From Arthrobacter sp. V1I9 (GTDB taxonomy: Bacteria > Actinomycetota > Actinomycetes > Actinomycetales > Micrococcaceae): a DNA stretch of 64,000 nt. Location of the stretch: positions 3,162,001 to 3,226,000 of the forward strand of contig NZ_JAUSYU010000001.1 in assembly GCF_030817075.1 (NCBI RefSeq), given 5' to 3'. Position 1 is the stretch's first letter. Every line of letters starts with the position of its first letter. Below, in pieces: positions 33,532-44,221 of the stretch. The position numbers were made by a program, and so were the translations under genes. The notes under the pieces are model-generated. The model had not been told where the DNA came from. It made no database searches and worked only from the letters and a program-made list of their open reading frames with translations.

Positions 33532-34266
33532 ATGCTGCGCGTCCGACCCCTCCACTTCACATCCAAGATTGAGTCCTGGGACCGGCTCCTTACCGCCCTG
33601 GGCCTGGTCCTGACCGAGGGCGACGGCGGTTTCCGCGTTTTTGACGCCGGTTCGGGCCGCCTTGCCCTCCATGACGTGCCCGAAGGGACAGCGGGGGACG
33701 GAACCACCGCGTTGGCGGTGGAGGTGGGAGACCTGGCCGAGTTTGCGCGCCGCACCAATCTCTCGGCGGCGGATGAGGGAACCGCGCCGGCGGAAATCAT
33801 CACGGCAGACCACGGCGAAGCCTGCAAAATCACCGCGCCGGATGGTTTCAGTTTCCTGGCTGATCCGGCCGCCCTCGACGCCCAGGGTGGCGGCGGGGAC
33901 CCGGCCCTCGCCGTCGTCGGGGTCTGGCTGACGGAGGACACCGCCTCCGCTGCGCAGACGCTGCGGCACGTCGGCGCCCGCCCGCGTCCCGTGCCGGACG
34001 CTGACGAAACCGCCGACTTCACCGCGAAGAACGGAGGAGTCCTCCTGGTGCGCCCGGCGACGGGGACGCCCCGCTCAGGGCTCGGCTTTGAGTACGACGG
34101 CGGCTTGGAACCGCTGCGGGAACGCCTCGCCTCGGCAGGGTTCGAAGCCGGCATTACGGAGGAGGCATTTGGCAGCACGCTCCACGTGCCCAACCCGGAT
34201 GCCGGCGCCGCCGCGCCCCACGTGCCGGCCACGGTATGGATCTCCGAGCGGCGTCCCATGGGGTAG
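33532..34266 (+). CDS. VOC/glyoxalase-family protein
   Basis: 244 residues with two vicinal-oxygen-chelate-like halves: MLRVRPLHFTSKIESWDRLL at the start, and a second module from about 125 (ALAVVGVWLTEDTASAAQTL). Metal ligands of active VOC enzymes are only partly visible (H9, E66, E165), so activity is uncertain. ATG 33532 is preceded by AAGGAGAAGCC. It is 9 bases from the next gene and probably co-transcribed. Confidence 0.75.
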   Translation: MLRVRPLHFTSKIESWDRLLTALGLVLTEGDGGFRVFDAGSGRLALHDVPEGTAGDGTTALAVEVGDLAEFARRTNLSAADEGTAPAEIITADHGEACKITAPDGFSFLADPAALDAQGGGGDPALAVVGVWLTEDTASAAQTLRHVGARPRPVPDADETADFTAKNGGVLLVRPATGTPRSGLGFEYDGGLEPLRERLASAGFEAGITEEAFGSTLHVPNPDAGAAAPHVPATVWISERRPMG

Positions 34267-34275
34267 AACTTAACC

Positions 34276-34815
34276 ATGAACGTGCGCACCCCTGACCCGA
34301 ATCCCGGCTGGCTTTCCGAAGAAGACCTCTTTGAGGCGCGCGGGCGGCTGCCCATGGTTTACGTCGAGGCAGTGCCCGTCCGGCTGGATCCGCTGGGCTT
34401 CGTCAACGAAGTGGGAACACTCCTCCAGGCTGACGAGGACGGCACCATGGTCCGGTCCCTCGTTTCCGGCCGCGTCATTTACCGCGAGACCATCCGCGCG
34501 GCCCTTCTCCGGCACATGGAGAAGGACCTTGGCCCGCTGGCGTTCCCACAGCTTCCCGTCAGCCCGGTCCCCTTCACCGTGGCGGAGTACTTCCCGGCCC
34601 CGTCCCAGACCGGCTTCACCGACGAGCGCCAACACGCCGTCTCGCTGGCTTACGTGATCCCCGTGACGGGCGAATGCGAGCCCCGCCAGGACGCCCTTGA
34701 ACTCACCTGGATGACCCCCGAGGAAGTGCTCAGTCCCGGTGTTCAGGTGGAGTTCACGGGCGGGCGCGGCGGGTTGATCCGGCAGGCCCTGGCCTTCGCG
34801 GGCGTGGGGTTCTGA
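34276..34815 (+). CDS. NUDIX-like protein (DUF4916)
   Basis: 179 residues of the actinobacterial DUF4916 branch of the NUDIX superfamily: WLSEEDLFEARGRLPMVYVE near the start, then VNEVGTLLQADEDGTMVRSL, RETIRAALLRHMEKDLG as a degenerate Nudix helix, and a C-terminal LTWMTPEEVL. The usual GX5EX7REUXEEXGU box is not intact, so pyrophosphatase activity is doubtful. It follows the VOC gene by 9 bases on the same strand. Confidence 0.78.
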   Translation: MNVRTPDPNPGWLSEEDLFEARGRLPMVYVEAVPVRLDPLGFVNEVGTLLQADEDGTMVRSLVSGRVIYRETIRAALLRHMEKDLGPLAFPQLPVSPVPFTVAEYFPAPSQTGFTDERQHAVSLAYVIPVTGECEPRQDALELTWMTPEEVLSPGVQVEFTGGRGGLIRQALAFAGVGF

Positions 34816-34902
34816 CACCCTCGGCCGCACCCGGCGTCCCCGACTTCCGGCACCGTCCTTTGTAGACTGTAGGGCGGACCGCAAGAGAACTTAAGGACTC
34901 CC

Positions 34903-35901
34903 ATGACCGAAACACCAGCCGCCCGGCACCATCGTGAACAGCAGGCTGGATCCCTGACCCCCGGCAGCCACATCCTCCTGCCCGGCGGTGAACGGACGGC
35001 GGAGATCCACCAGGTGGAGCTGGAACCGGACGATTTCGGCGCCCCCGCGCTGGTACTCGCCAGCCTGGCCGGCGGCGGCACTCTGCGTATCGCCGTGGCC
35101 ACCACCGTGACGGTAACCGAGGGAGCGTCCGACGCCGTAACGCCGCTTCCCGTGCCGGCGGAGCCTTTCGAGGAGGCCCGGCAGGAGCAGCCCGGCGAAA
35201 CCCCCGCTGCGGCACCAGTGGCTCCCGCCGTCGTCGTACCTCCGCTGCCCGCGGTTCCGCCGGCGGCCAGCGGCCCCAGCGAGGAAGAGCTCGCCCTGAT
35301 CCCGGCTCCGCAAGGCACGCCGGAATCGGTGGTGGAAGCCGCAGCGGAGGCACACCCGGACGCGATGGGCGTGCTGCTGCTGGCCGACCGGCTGGCGAAG
35401 GGCGTGAACTTTAAGTCGGGCAGCTGCCTCAAGGACCTCAGCGACCTCGCCCACGAACTCTTCATCACCCTCAAGGACGCCGACGGCTCCCTGGCGGTCG
35501 CGGACCTGCTGAACGTCCTGCCGTACGACGGGAATCCCGGCCGGTGGACCTCGGTGGAGGCGTCCCTGGCGCTGTCCAGCTACATCTGCCGGCAGGACGG
35601 CCAGAAGGAGCGGGCAGAGGTCTACGAGAGGCTGATCCGGACCCCGGAAAACCAGGAGACCGATCCGTTCAAGGCGAGGATGGCCGCCAAGGTCCGGCAG
35701 CGGTCCCTGAATGAGCCCAACCTGTACGACAAGGAAATTTTCCGGTCCATCGACAACTCCAACCACGATGCCGAGCGGGAATGGCGGCTGCTGCGGCTCG
35801 AATCCCTGCTGTTCCTCCGTGCCCACGGAGGTTCTGAAACCATCGGGTCCGGCGAACTTGAACGCCGCATCAGCAACGAACTTGAGGCTGTCCGCGCCTA
35901 A
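34903..35901 (+). CDS. Conserved actinobacterial hypothetical protein, 332 aa
   Basis: Three parts: an N-terminal beta-rich domain (1-80: LTPGSHILLPGGERTAEIHQ, then VLASLAGGGTLRIAVATTV), a Pro/Ala/Glu-rich linker (85-135), and a helical C-terminal domain (140-332) with LKDLSDLAHELFITLKDADG and LSSYICRQDGQKERAEVYER. No catalytic motif or membrane segment is visible. The last region resembles a helical-repeat fold. Function unknown. It is about 90 bases after the NUDIX-like gene. Confidence 0.7.
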   Translation: MTETPAARHHREQQAGSLTPGSHILLPGGERTAEIHQVELEPDDFGAPALVLASLAGGGTLRIAVATTVTVTEGASDAVTPLPVPAEPFEEARQEQPGETPAAAPVAPAVVVPPLPAVPPAASGPSEEELALIPAPQGTPESVVEAAAEAHPDAMGVLLLADRLAKGVNFKSGSCLKDLSDLAHELFITLKDADGSLAVADLLNVLPYDGNPGRWTSVEASLALSSYICRQDGQKERAEVYERLIRTPENQETDPFKARMAAKVRQRSLNEPNLYDKEIFRSIDNSNHDAEREWRLLRLESLLFLRAHGGSETIGSGELERRISNELEAVRA

Positions 35902-35949
35902 GTAAATTCCCTCTACCCGGCACCCGGCCGGAGTTGTACATTCGGGGCT

Positions 35950-38070
<2,121 letters not shown>

Positions 38071-38133
38071 GCTCCGGCTGGTCCCGCCGTCGTAATCCCC
38101 CGCAAAGGTGCCGGGCGGAATGGTGCCCGGACG

Positions 38134-38203
38134 CCGTTTCGACGGTTCCCTGCAGGCGCGACGCTTTCAAACGTCGAGTGCGCAGGGAACCGTCGAAACG
38201 GGC
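38134..38203. repeat. 70-bp palindrome, left copy
   Basis: Outer arms CCGTTTCGACGGTTCCCTGC and its exact complement GCAGGGAACCGTCGAAACGG enclose an inner imperfect stem (CGACG/CGTCG). The copy lies 60 bases upstream of the nuclease gene and 63 past the tgt stop. It matches the right copy at 66 of 70 positions and in the same orientation. Confidence 0.92.
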
Positions 38204-38263
38204 TTGTGCACATAGCGGTGTCCGGCCCTGGGCTGCCGAGGCCGGCCCGGCGATTGTGGAGCC

Positions 38264-39202
38264 ATGACCACACTTGCCGCCCTTCCTCCGTCGGTGAACC
38301 TCTGGCGGACGGATGAACTCCTCGAACAGGGGCTGAACTCCCGGGCCATTGCGGCACTGGTCCGCGAAGGAACCCTGCTGCGGGTGCGGCGTGGCTGTTA
38401 TGCGCGCAGCGCCTGGTGGACAGGCTTGAAAGCCGCCGGACGCCGTCGCCAAATCATCCATGCCCACGCGCACGGAACCAGAACGACGTCGGCAGGCGGG
38501 TTTGTCTACAGCCACACCTCGGGTGCCAGCTTGCGGCGGCTTCACCTGTGGGACGTCGATGACCTGGTGCACTTGACCCAATCGGGTCGCCCGTCCAAGG
38601 TCTCACACGGGCATGGGGTCGTTGCCCACACCAGGAGTCTTATCAGCCGCGACCTCTCGTTTGTGGACGGCTTGCCGTGCACTTCGTTGGAACGCACGGT
38701 GGTGGACTGCTGCCTGATGTTCAATCTCCGGCAGTCCGTGATCCTGGTGGATCACGCTGCCAGGCTGGGCGCAGATCTTCCACTCCTGAGGGGTCATTGC
38801 GCCGCGTTGGCAGGCCGCAACGGAGTACTGGCACTGCGCCGGGCCCTTGAACTTGCCGACCCCCGTTCAGAGTCAGCCGGCGAGAGCCTCACCAGGGAGC
38901 TGCTCGTGAGGCTCAAAATAGAAGTCCCTGTCCCCCAGTTCGAAGTTCACACGCCACTCGGACGGCACCGGCTGGACTTCGCCTGGCCGGAACGCAAGGT
39001 TGCCCTTGAATTTGATGGCAAGTCAAAGTACTTCGAGTACCGCCCCACCAATGAGGTCCTGTTCGAGGAACGCCGGCGCGAGAAAGCGCTGATGGAGGAA
39101 GGCTGGACGTTTCTCCGGGTGGAGTGGAAGGACCTGTTTAACGAGGCCGAATTCAAGTACCGCGTGCTGCGGGCGTTGGCCCAGGGCTCGGAGCACGGCT
39201 GA
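38264..39202 (+). CDS. AbiEi-like helix-turn-helix plus DUF559 endonuclease-fold protein
   Basis: 312 residues. The N-terminal part (1-60) resembles the winged helix of AbiEi-type antitoxins (TDELLEQGLNSRAIAALVRE, then LLRVRRGCYAR). The central part (120-200) holds the usual SLERTVVDCC. The C-terminal DUF559 domain (225-300) has the Vsr/PD-(D/E)XK-like pattern: D238 in RLDFAW, E249-x-D251-x-K253 in ALEFDGKSK. No separate toxin gene (AbiEii) is adjacent. The gene is bracketed by two 70-bp palindromes, the right one 6 bases past its stop. A selfish-element or DNA-processing role is inferred from that arrangement. Confidence 0.82.
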   Translation: MTTLAALPPSVNLWRTDELLEQGLNSRAIAALVREGTLLRVRRGCYARSAWWTGLKAAGRRRQIIHAHAHGTRTTSAGGFVYSHTSGASLRRLHLWDVDDLVHLTQSGRPSKVSHGHGVVAHTRSLISRDLSFVDGLPCTSLERTVVDCCLMFNLRQSVILVDHAARLGADLPLLRGHCAALAGRNGVLALRRALELADPRSESAGESLTRELLVRLKIEVPVPQFEVHTPLGRHRLDFAWPERKVALEFDGKSKYFEYRPTNEVLFEERRREKALMEEGWTFLRVEWKDLFNEAEFKYRVLRALAQGSEHG

Positions 39203-39208
39203 GCACCG

Positions 39209-39278
39209 CCGTTTCGACGGTTCCCTGCAGGCGCGACGATCTCGAACGTCGAGTGCGCAGGGAACCGTCGAATCGGGC
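39209..39278. repeat. 70-bp palindrome, right copy
   Basis: Same sequence and orientation as 38134-38203, with four differences: three in the central loop and one in the outer right arm (AATCGG for AAACGG). It begins six bases after the nuclease stop and ends 28 bases before the stop of the converging transporter gene. Confidence 0.92.
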
Positions 39279-39306
39279 AGCAGCCGACGGCGTGCGCGGC
39301 GGGGCC

Positions 39307-40056
39307 TCAGGCCGCGGGCGAGGGAACCACGCCGTAGCTCGGCTCGCGCTTCTTGATCCAGCCGATGACCAGCGACGTGACTGGCACGAAGAGGAACTCC
39401 ACCAAAGTCTTGTAAACGAAGCCCACCACCACGTAGTTCACGAACGTCCCGAAGTCGGTAATGCCGATGACGGAAGCGGCGATGCTGCAGAAGATGAGGG
39501 TGTCCACGAATTCGCCGGCACCGGAAGAACCCATAAGGCGCGCCCACAGTGACTTCTCACCCGAGCGGGCCTTCATCCTGACGAGGATCCACGAGTTGAT
39601 GGTCTGCCCGGCAAGGAATGCAAGCAGCGAAGCCAGCACAATCTGCGGTACCGGGCCCAATGCGCCTTCCAGGGCGGCCTGCTTTGACGTTCCAAACTCG
39701 TCGTCAAAGCCGGGCAGGGCAATGATCACCCAGTAGCAGAGGGACGCGAAGACGGACAGCGCGAACGTGGTGAGAATGGCCTTGCGGGCCACCCTGAAGC
39801 CGTAGACCTCGCTGATGACGTCGCCCAGGATGTACGCCAGCGGAAAGAGGAAGAAGCCGCCGTCGGTGATGATCGGCCCGATGGCTACGCCCTTCGACGC
39901 CCCGATGTTGGACAGGATCAGTACCACCGCCATGGACGCCAGCATGATCCCGAAGTAGGGAGAACCGATGGAGGCGAACTTGGCTGCGCTGCCTGGCGGG
40001 GTTGTTTCGGGCAGGGCGTTGTGGCCTGAGCCTGAGGGCATGGGGATTCCATTCAT
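39307..40056 (-). CDS. yhhQ: Queuosine precursor transporter (YhhQ/DUF165 family)
   Basis: 249 residues with six or so membrane helices and family segments ILSNIGASKGVAIGP, LAYILGDVISEVYGFRVARK, FLAGQTINSWILVRMKARSG and GEFVDTLIFCSIA. It takes up queuosine precursors (preQ0/preQ1 or queuine) for Tgt, whose gene lies across the inserted nuclease unit. No de novo queuosine synthesis genes are in the window, so salvage is likely. ATG 40056 has a weak ribosome site. The upstream gap is shared with the divergent kinase gene. Confidence 0.9.
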   Translation of the reverse strand: MNGIPMPSGSGHNALPETTPPGSAAKFASIGSPYFGIMLASMAVVLILSNIGASKGVAIGPIITDGGFFLFPLAYILGDVISEVYGFRVARKAILTTFALSVFASLCYWVIIALPGFDDEFGTSKQAALEGALGPVPQIVLASLLAFLAGQTINSWILVRMKARSGEKSLWARLMGSSGAGEFVDTLIFCSIAASVIGITDFGTFVNYVVVGFVYKTLVEFLFVPVTSLVIGWIKKREPSYGVVPSPAA

Positions 40057-40186
40057 AGTGGTTCGCTCGGGCGTCCGGGGTTGATGCCGGCCGCCGGCTG
40101 TATTAGCACTGTCCGCCCAATTCTCCCATTGAACGCTGTTCAGGCACACAAAGCGGGCGGGCGACGCCGGATGGCAGGATAGTGCC

Positions 40187-41044
40187 ATGACTTCTGTTCC
40201 CACCGACGTCCAGTCCCCCGCTGCCGCTCCCGCTGTTGTCCTGACCATTGCAGGCTCTGAAGCCACCGGCGGCGCCGGCGCCCAGGCCGACCTGAAGACC
40301 TTCCAGGAGCTCGGCGTCTTTGGCATTGCCAACCTCACCTGCATCGTGTCCTTCAACCCGAACGACAGCTGGAACCACCGCTTTGTCCCGGTGGACCAGC
40401 AGGTGATAGCAGACCAGCTGGAGGCGACGACGGCGGCCTACGGGCCGGAATCGGGCGCGACGTCGGTGCTGGAAACCGTGAAGATCGGCATGCTGGGCAG
40501 CCCGGCCACCATCAACACTGTGGCCGGCGCCCTCAAGGCAGGGCAGTTCCGCAACGTGGTCCTGGACCCCGTGCTCATCTGCAAGGGCCAGGAGCCCGGG
40601 CATGCCCTGGACACGGACCAGGCATTGAAGGCGCAGATCCTCCCCCTGGCCACCTTCGTCACGCCGAACCACTTCGAAGCTGAGTCCCTTTCCGGGCTGG
40701 AGATCAATGATGTGGAGTCCCTGAAGGCTGCTGCTGTACGCATCCACGAGCTCAGCGGGGCCGCAGTGCTGGCCAAGGGCGGGGTGCGGCTGGCAGGCCC
40801 GGACGCCGTCGACGTCTACTACGACGGCGAAACCTTGGAAGTCCTCAGCGCGCCCAAAGTGGGCGAGGTGGCGGTGTCCGGCGCCGGCTGCTCGCTCGCG
40901 GCGGCAGTAACGGCGGAACTGGCCAAGGGTGCCACGCCGCTGGAAGCTGCCCGGGCAGCCAAAGACTTCGTCAGCGCCGGAATCCGCAACCGGGTGGCCT
41001 CCGGGGCTCCGTTCGACGCCCTTTGGCAGGGCGGCACGCGCTAG
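40187..41044 (+). CDS. ThiD/PdxK-type hydroxymethylpyrimidine or pyridoxal kinase
   Basis: 285 residues of the ribokinase-like fold. VVLTIAGSEATGGAGAQADL is the substrate/N-terminal motif, VLDPVLICKGQ the phosphate-loop area and EVAVSGAGCSLAAAVTAELA the anion-hole motif with the catalytic Asp replaced by Ser-Gly-Ala-Gly-Cys, as in the bacterial PdxK/ThiD2 Cys group. It phosphorylates HMP(-P) or pyridoxal; sequence alone does not separate these. No other thiamine or B6 genes are adjacent. Confidence 0.83.
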   Translation: MTSVPTDVQSPAAAPAVVLTIAGSEATGGAGAQADLKTFQELGVFGIANLTCIVSFNPNDSWNHRFVPVDQQVIADQLEATTAAYGPESGATSVLETVKIGMLGSPATINTVAGALKAGQFRNVVLDPVLICKGQEPGHALDTDQALKAQILPLATFVTPNHFEAESLSGLEINDVESLKAAAVRIHELSGAAVLAKGGVRLAGPDAVDVYYDGETLEVLSAPKVGEVAVSGAGCSLAAAVTAELAKGATPLEAARAAKDFVSAGIRNRVASGAPFDALWQGGTR

Positions 41045-41057
41045 CGGATCCTCGCGC

Positions 41058-42317
41058 TTACCGCGGGGCCGCCACCTTCCCCATAAACAACGGCAGGCCC
41101 GTCCCCACATGCACAACCTGGTAGTGGAACGGCCGGTCGAAACTGATGGACCGCGCCGGCTCGGGCTGGACGCTCGTGGCCATGCCGTTGATCTGTGTGA
41201 CGGCGGCGGCCACGGTCCCTTTCTCCGCCACGGTGATGTTGGCGTCCTGGGCAGCCTGCGTGATCATCAGCCCCGGCTGGATTGCGTCGAAATCACTGGT
41301 GGTGCTCAAGGTCTTCCGCAGTCCAAGCTTTTCGAGGATGGCCCGGACGTCAAAGTGGCTCTTGTGGTCCCACGTGGGCAGTGCCAGGTCAATATCCTCC
41401 GGGTCGGCCGTCTCAAGGGCAAGTGCCACCTCCGCCAGCCGGTCGGCTTTGAGGGCGCCGGCACCGCCGTCGGAATCCTCGGCGGGAAGCACCAGCCGCA
41501 TCACAAAACCCCCACCATACGGGAGGTCGACGGCCTGCCAGCCCGGGCCCTCGGCGTAGGCCATTTCCTGCAGGCCGTGCAACATGGGGACATCAACCAT
41601 GCCATCTGCCGTGGCGAACGCTTCATCCCAGGTCCCCTCCGCGTCAAACGGAACGTCCCAGGCGGCAGCGAAGTAGACGGCGTTGAGCAGGCTGAAGGTA
41701 TTGTCCGGGTCATACGGAGCCGGCGCTTTCTCGATCCGGCCGCCGGTGTTTCGGTTGACCCACGCATCGATGGCGGGTTTGGTGGCCGCCTCGTCACGGA
41801 AATCCACTGGATGCACGCCTGTCCCGTAATGCTTCGTGAGCGCCTCCAGGTAGCCCCGGCCGGTGGGGACGTTCTTGTCCACAAACAGTCCGTTGGCAGT
41901 GTGCACCAGCGGTTTGGCGGGCGGGTTGTCCTCGTCCACCGAGCCGGGGTCGCCGTCGTACTCTTCGAGGGATGCGAGCAGGGCATTCATGGCCTCGTCC
42001 CGGTCCGCTTCCGGTAGTCCCAGCACGGCGTCCATTTCGGCGGCGGCCTCCCCGGACGCGCCGGCGCGCAGCATGGCCAGGGCAATCAGCAGGCTGCCCG
42101 GCGATGCGATGACGTTCCCCTCTTCGCTGGCCAGGAGTGCGTCGCCCAGCCTCAAAGCGGAATCCCGGAACGAAGCCAGTTCGTCCGGGTAAGCCGCGCG
42201 GTCTGCCGCGGCCCGCTCGACGCCGTCGGCCGTAAGCAGCTCCGGCGCTGCCGGGGCTGCACACGCTGCCAGTCCCATCACAGCGCCCAACGCCATCATC
42301 CGCTGAAAACGAAACAC
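41058..42317 (-). CDS. Serpin-family lipoprotein
   Basis: 419 residues. GTG 42317 (after GGGGGAGGCGACAGAG) gives a lipoprotein signal with lipobox GLAAC, so the protein is membrane-anchored outside. The rest is a full serpin fold: IASPGSLLIALAMLRAGASG, FVDKNVPTGRGYLEAL, FSLLNAVYFAAAWDVPFD and FDRPFHYQVVHVGTGLPLFMG. The hinge EKGTVAAAVTQ keeps the small residues needed for loop insertion, so it may be inhibitory. The scissile bond probably lies about 15-18 residues on, within INGMATSVQPEPAR. Its target could be a host, predator or own protease; the surface subtilase upstream is a speculative one. Confidence 0.85.
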   Translation of the reverse strand: MFRFQRMMALGAVMGLAACAAPAAPELLTADGVERAAADRAAYPDELASFRDSALRLGDALLASEEGNVIASPGSLLIALAMLRAGASGEAAAEMDAVLGLPEADRDEAMNALLASLEEYDGDPGSVDEDNPPAKPLVHTANGLFVDKNVPTGRGYLEALTKHYGTGVHPVDFRDEAATKPAIDAWVNRNTGGRIEKAPAPYDPDNTFSLLNAVYFAAAWDVPFDAEGTWDEAFATADGMVDVPMLHGLQEMAYAEGPGWQAVDLPYGGGFVMRLVLPAEDSDGGAGALKADRLAEVALALETADPEDIDLALPTWDHKSHFDVRAILEKLGLRKTLSTTSDFDAIQPGLMITQAAQDANITVAEKGTVAAAVTQINGMATSVQPEPARSISFDRPFHYQVVHVGTGLPLFMGKVAAPR

Positions 42318-42472
42318 CTCTGTCGCCTCCCCCGGCACACGGCGGGAATCCGCCTCCTCCCAGTGAACCAGCGACGGCGGCATCAGGCGATGCCGGTAGG
42401 GTCACGCTTTGCACTCATTTGGGTCTCGCCGGCATGCCAGCCTGGCCGGCTTCCTGGAGCCCCGACAAAAGA

Positions 42473-42506
42473 GGAACGACGGCGGGTGGGCACCCGCCGT
42501 CGTTCC
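42473..42506 (-). terminator. Terminator of the MHS transporter gene
   Basis: Perfect 15-bp stem GGAACGACGGCGGGT / ACCCGCCGTCGTTCC around GGGC, 20 bases past the transporter stop. On the minus strand CTCTTTTG follows; on the plus strand TTCTTTCCT follows, so it may act both ways. Confidence 0.8.
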
Positions 42507-42526
42507 TTCTTTCCTACCCTTGGACG

Positions 42527-43921
42527 CTAAGCGTCTACGAGGTCCTTGTCCTTGTCTTCGTCCTTGCGGCCCTGCACCCAGGCGTGGCCCTGTTCGTGGT
42601 CCAGGTGGGTTGCCTTCTTGTTCTTCAGCGCGAAGATGTAAACCACCAGCGAGATGGCAATGGCCACCGTGACGTAGGTGAAGAACAGGTCCACCCGCTC
42701 GGCCTTCTGGAAGGCGGCTCCAATGAGCGGGACCGTCCCGCCGAACAGGGAGTTGGCGATCGCGTAACCCAGGCCGACGCCGAGGGCACGGATGGAGGCC
42801 GGGAACAGTTCAGCCTTCACCAGGGCGTTGATGGAGGTGTAGCCGCCCACGATCAGCAGGCCGCCCAGCATCAGCAGGAAGGCAGTGAACGGATCCTGGG
42901 TGCCGGCGAGGGTGGAGAGCAGGGGCCACGTGAACAGGACACCCGTGATGCCGAACCACAGCAGCAGGGGCTTGCGGCCCACGTTGTCAGAAATCATGCC
43001 GTAAACAGGCTGCAGGAGCATAAAGATAAACAGTGCCCAGAAGTTGATCACGGAGGTCTCGGTCTTGGCGATGCCGGACGTGTCATTCATGAACTTCAGG
43101 ATGAAGTTTGTGTAGGTGTAGAACGCCACCGTGCCGCCCAGCGTGACGCCGATGCAGATCAGCAGCGGCTTCCAGTACTGGGTGAACAGCAGCTTCATGG
43201 TGCCGGGCTGGGCTACGCCTGCTGCGGCCGGGGTCTTGGCGGCCTCTACCTGCTCCGCCGAAACGGTTTCCTCCATTGAACGCCGCAGCCAGAGGACCAC
43301 CAGCGCCGCGACGCCGCCCAATGCGAAGGGAATCCGCCAGCCCCACTCGGTGAGGGCGTCCTTGCCAAGGGCGTTCTGCAGGATCACCAGAACCAGCAGT
43401 GCCAGCATCTGGCCGCCGATCAGGGTGACGTACTGGAAGCTGGAGAAGAAGCCCCGGCGCTTGGACGTTGCGGCTTCGGACATGTAAGTGGCGCTGGTAC
43501 CGTACTCGCCGCCCACCGAGAAGCCCTGGACCAGGCGGATCAGGATCAGCAGGATCAGTGCCCAGACGCCCACCTGCTGGGTGGTGGGCAGGATCGCGAT
43601 GGCGAAGGAACCGGCGGACATCAGGGTGACACTGAGGGTCAGCGCTGCCTTGCGGCCCTTGCGGTCGGCATAGCGCCCGAAGAACCAGGCTCCGATGGGG
43701 CGCATCAGGAACGACGTGGAGAAGACCGCCATTGCCTCGAGGCCGGCCTGAAGATCGTCCGTGGAGTTGAAAAAGTGGGACTGGAAGTAGGCGGCAAAGA
43801 CCGTATAAACGTACAGGTCATACCACTCGACGAGGTTGCCGGCCGAGCCCTTGAGTATGTTGCTCACTGCGCGGCGCGTCTGGGCTGCCTCGCCTGCTGC
43901 TGCGGTTTGCTGGGTGCTCAT
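42527..43921 (-). CDS. MHS-family MFS transporter (dicarboxylate/alpha-ketoglutarate type)
   Basis: 464 residues and twelve helices. Metabolite:H+ symporter signatures are GNLVEWYDLYVYTVFAAYF, FGRYADRKGRKAALTL, RLVQGFSVGGEYGTSATYM and RGFFSSFQYVTLIGGQ. Similar to KgtP and related dicarboxylate carriers; the substrate cannot be fixed. The C-terminus is a charged tail (KNKKATHLDHEQGH). ATG 43921 follows AAGGAAGG. The divergent two-component system with a TAXI binding protein is likely to control it. Confidence 0.88.
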   Translation of the reverse strand: MSTQQTAAAGEAAQTRRAVSNILKGSAGNLVEWYDLYVYTVFAAYFQSHFFNSTDDLQAGLEAMAVFSTSFLMRPIGAWFFGRYADRKGRKAALTLSVTLMSAGSFAIAILPTTQQVGVWALILLILIRLVQGFSVGGEYGTSATYMSEAATSKRRGFFSSFQYVTLIGGQMLALLVLVILQNALGKDALTEWGWRIPFALGGVAALVVLWLRRSMEETVSAEQVEAAKTPAAAGVAQPGTMKLLFTQYWKPLLICIGVTLGGTVAFYTYTNFILKFMNDTSGIAKTETSVINFWALFIFMLLQPVYGMISDNVGRKPLLLWFGITGVLFTWPLLSTLAGTQDPFTAFLLMLGGLLIVGGYTSINALVKAELFPASIRALGVGLGYAIANSLFGGTVPLIGAAFQKAERVDLFFTYVTVAIAISLVVYIFALKNKKATHLDHEQGHAWVQGRKDEDKDKDLVDA

Positions 43922-44044
43922 CGCTGAACCTTCCTTGGCTGCGCAGCCCCCGGTATCCGCTCCGGCCCTACTTTTGTGCTGTCCATGGCAACATTGCTCA
44001 CGGTTCCTCCTCGACATTGACCGTCCCCGGGATGCCTGAGGACC

Positions 44045-44112
44045 TCACCAAAACTATTGGTGATGCAAGGCACAGCCCAAGCCGAAGGCGATTTTCCTAA
44101 CACTTCCTTAGG
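44045..44112. promoter_or_regulatory. Two inverted repeats between the MHS transporter and the response-regulator gene
   Basis: The 300-base gap 43922-44221 holds TCACCAA-AACTA-TTGGTGA (44045-44063, perfect 7-bp arms) and CCTAA-N7-TTAGG (44096-44112). The first is placed where an activator or repressor of the divergent transporter gene would bind. No other gene is seen in the gap. Confidence 0.5.
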
Positions 44113-44221
44113 TTTTCCCCTTGCCCTGCCCGGCCGCGCGGACGTGCTGGCAGGACTGAAAACCGGCGGAAGAGGTAACCTCCAAAGGCAGGCAGCAGCT
44201 TAGACGGGACAGGAACTGGCA

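Noticed and set aside
38264..39202. AbiE-type toxin-antitoxin pair
   Set aside because: Only the AbiEi-like N-terminal part is present, fused to a DUF559 domain. No AbiEii nucleotidyltransferase toxin gene is adjacent.
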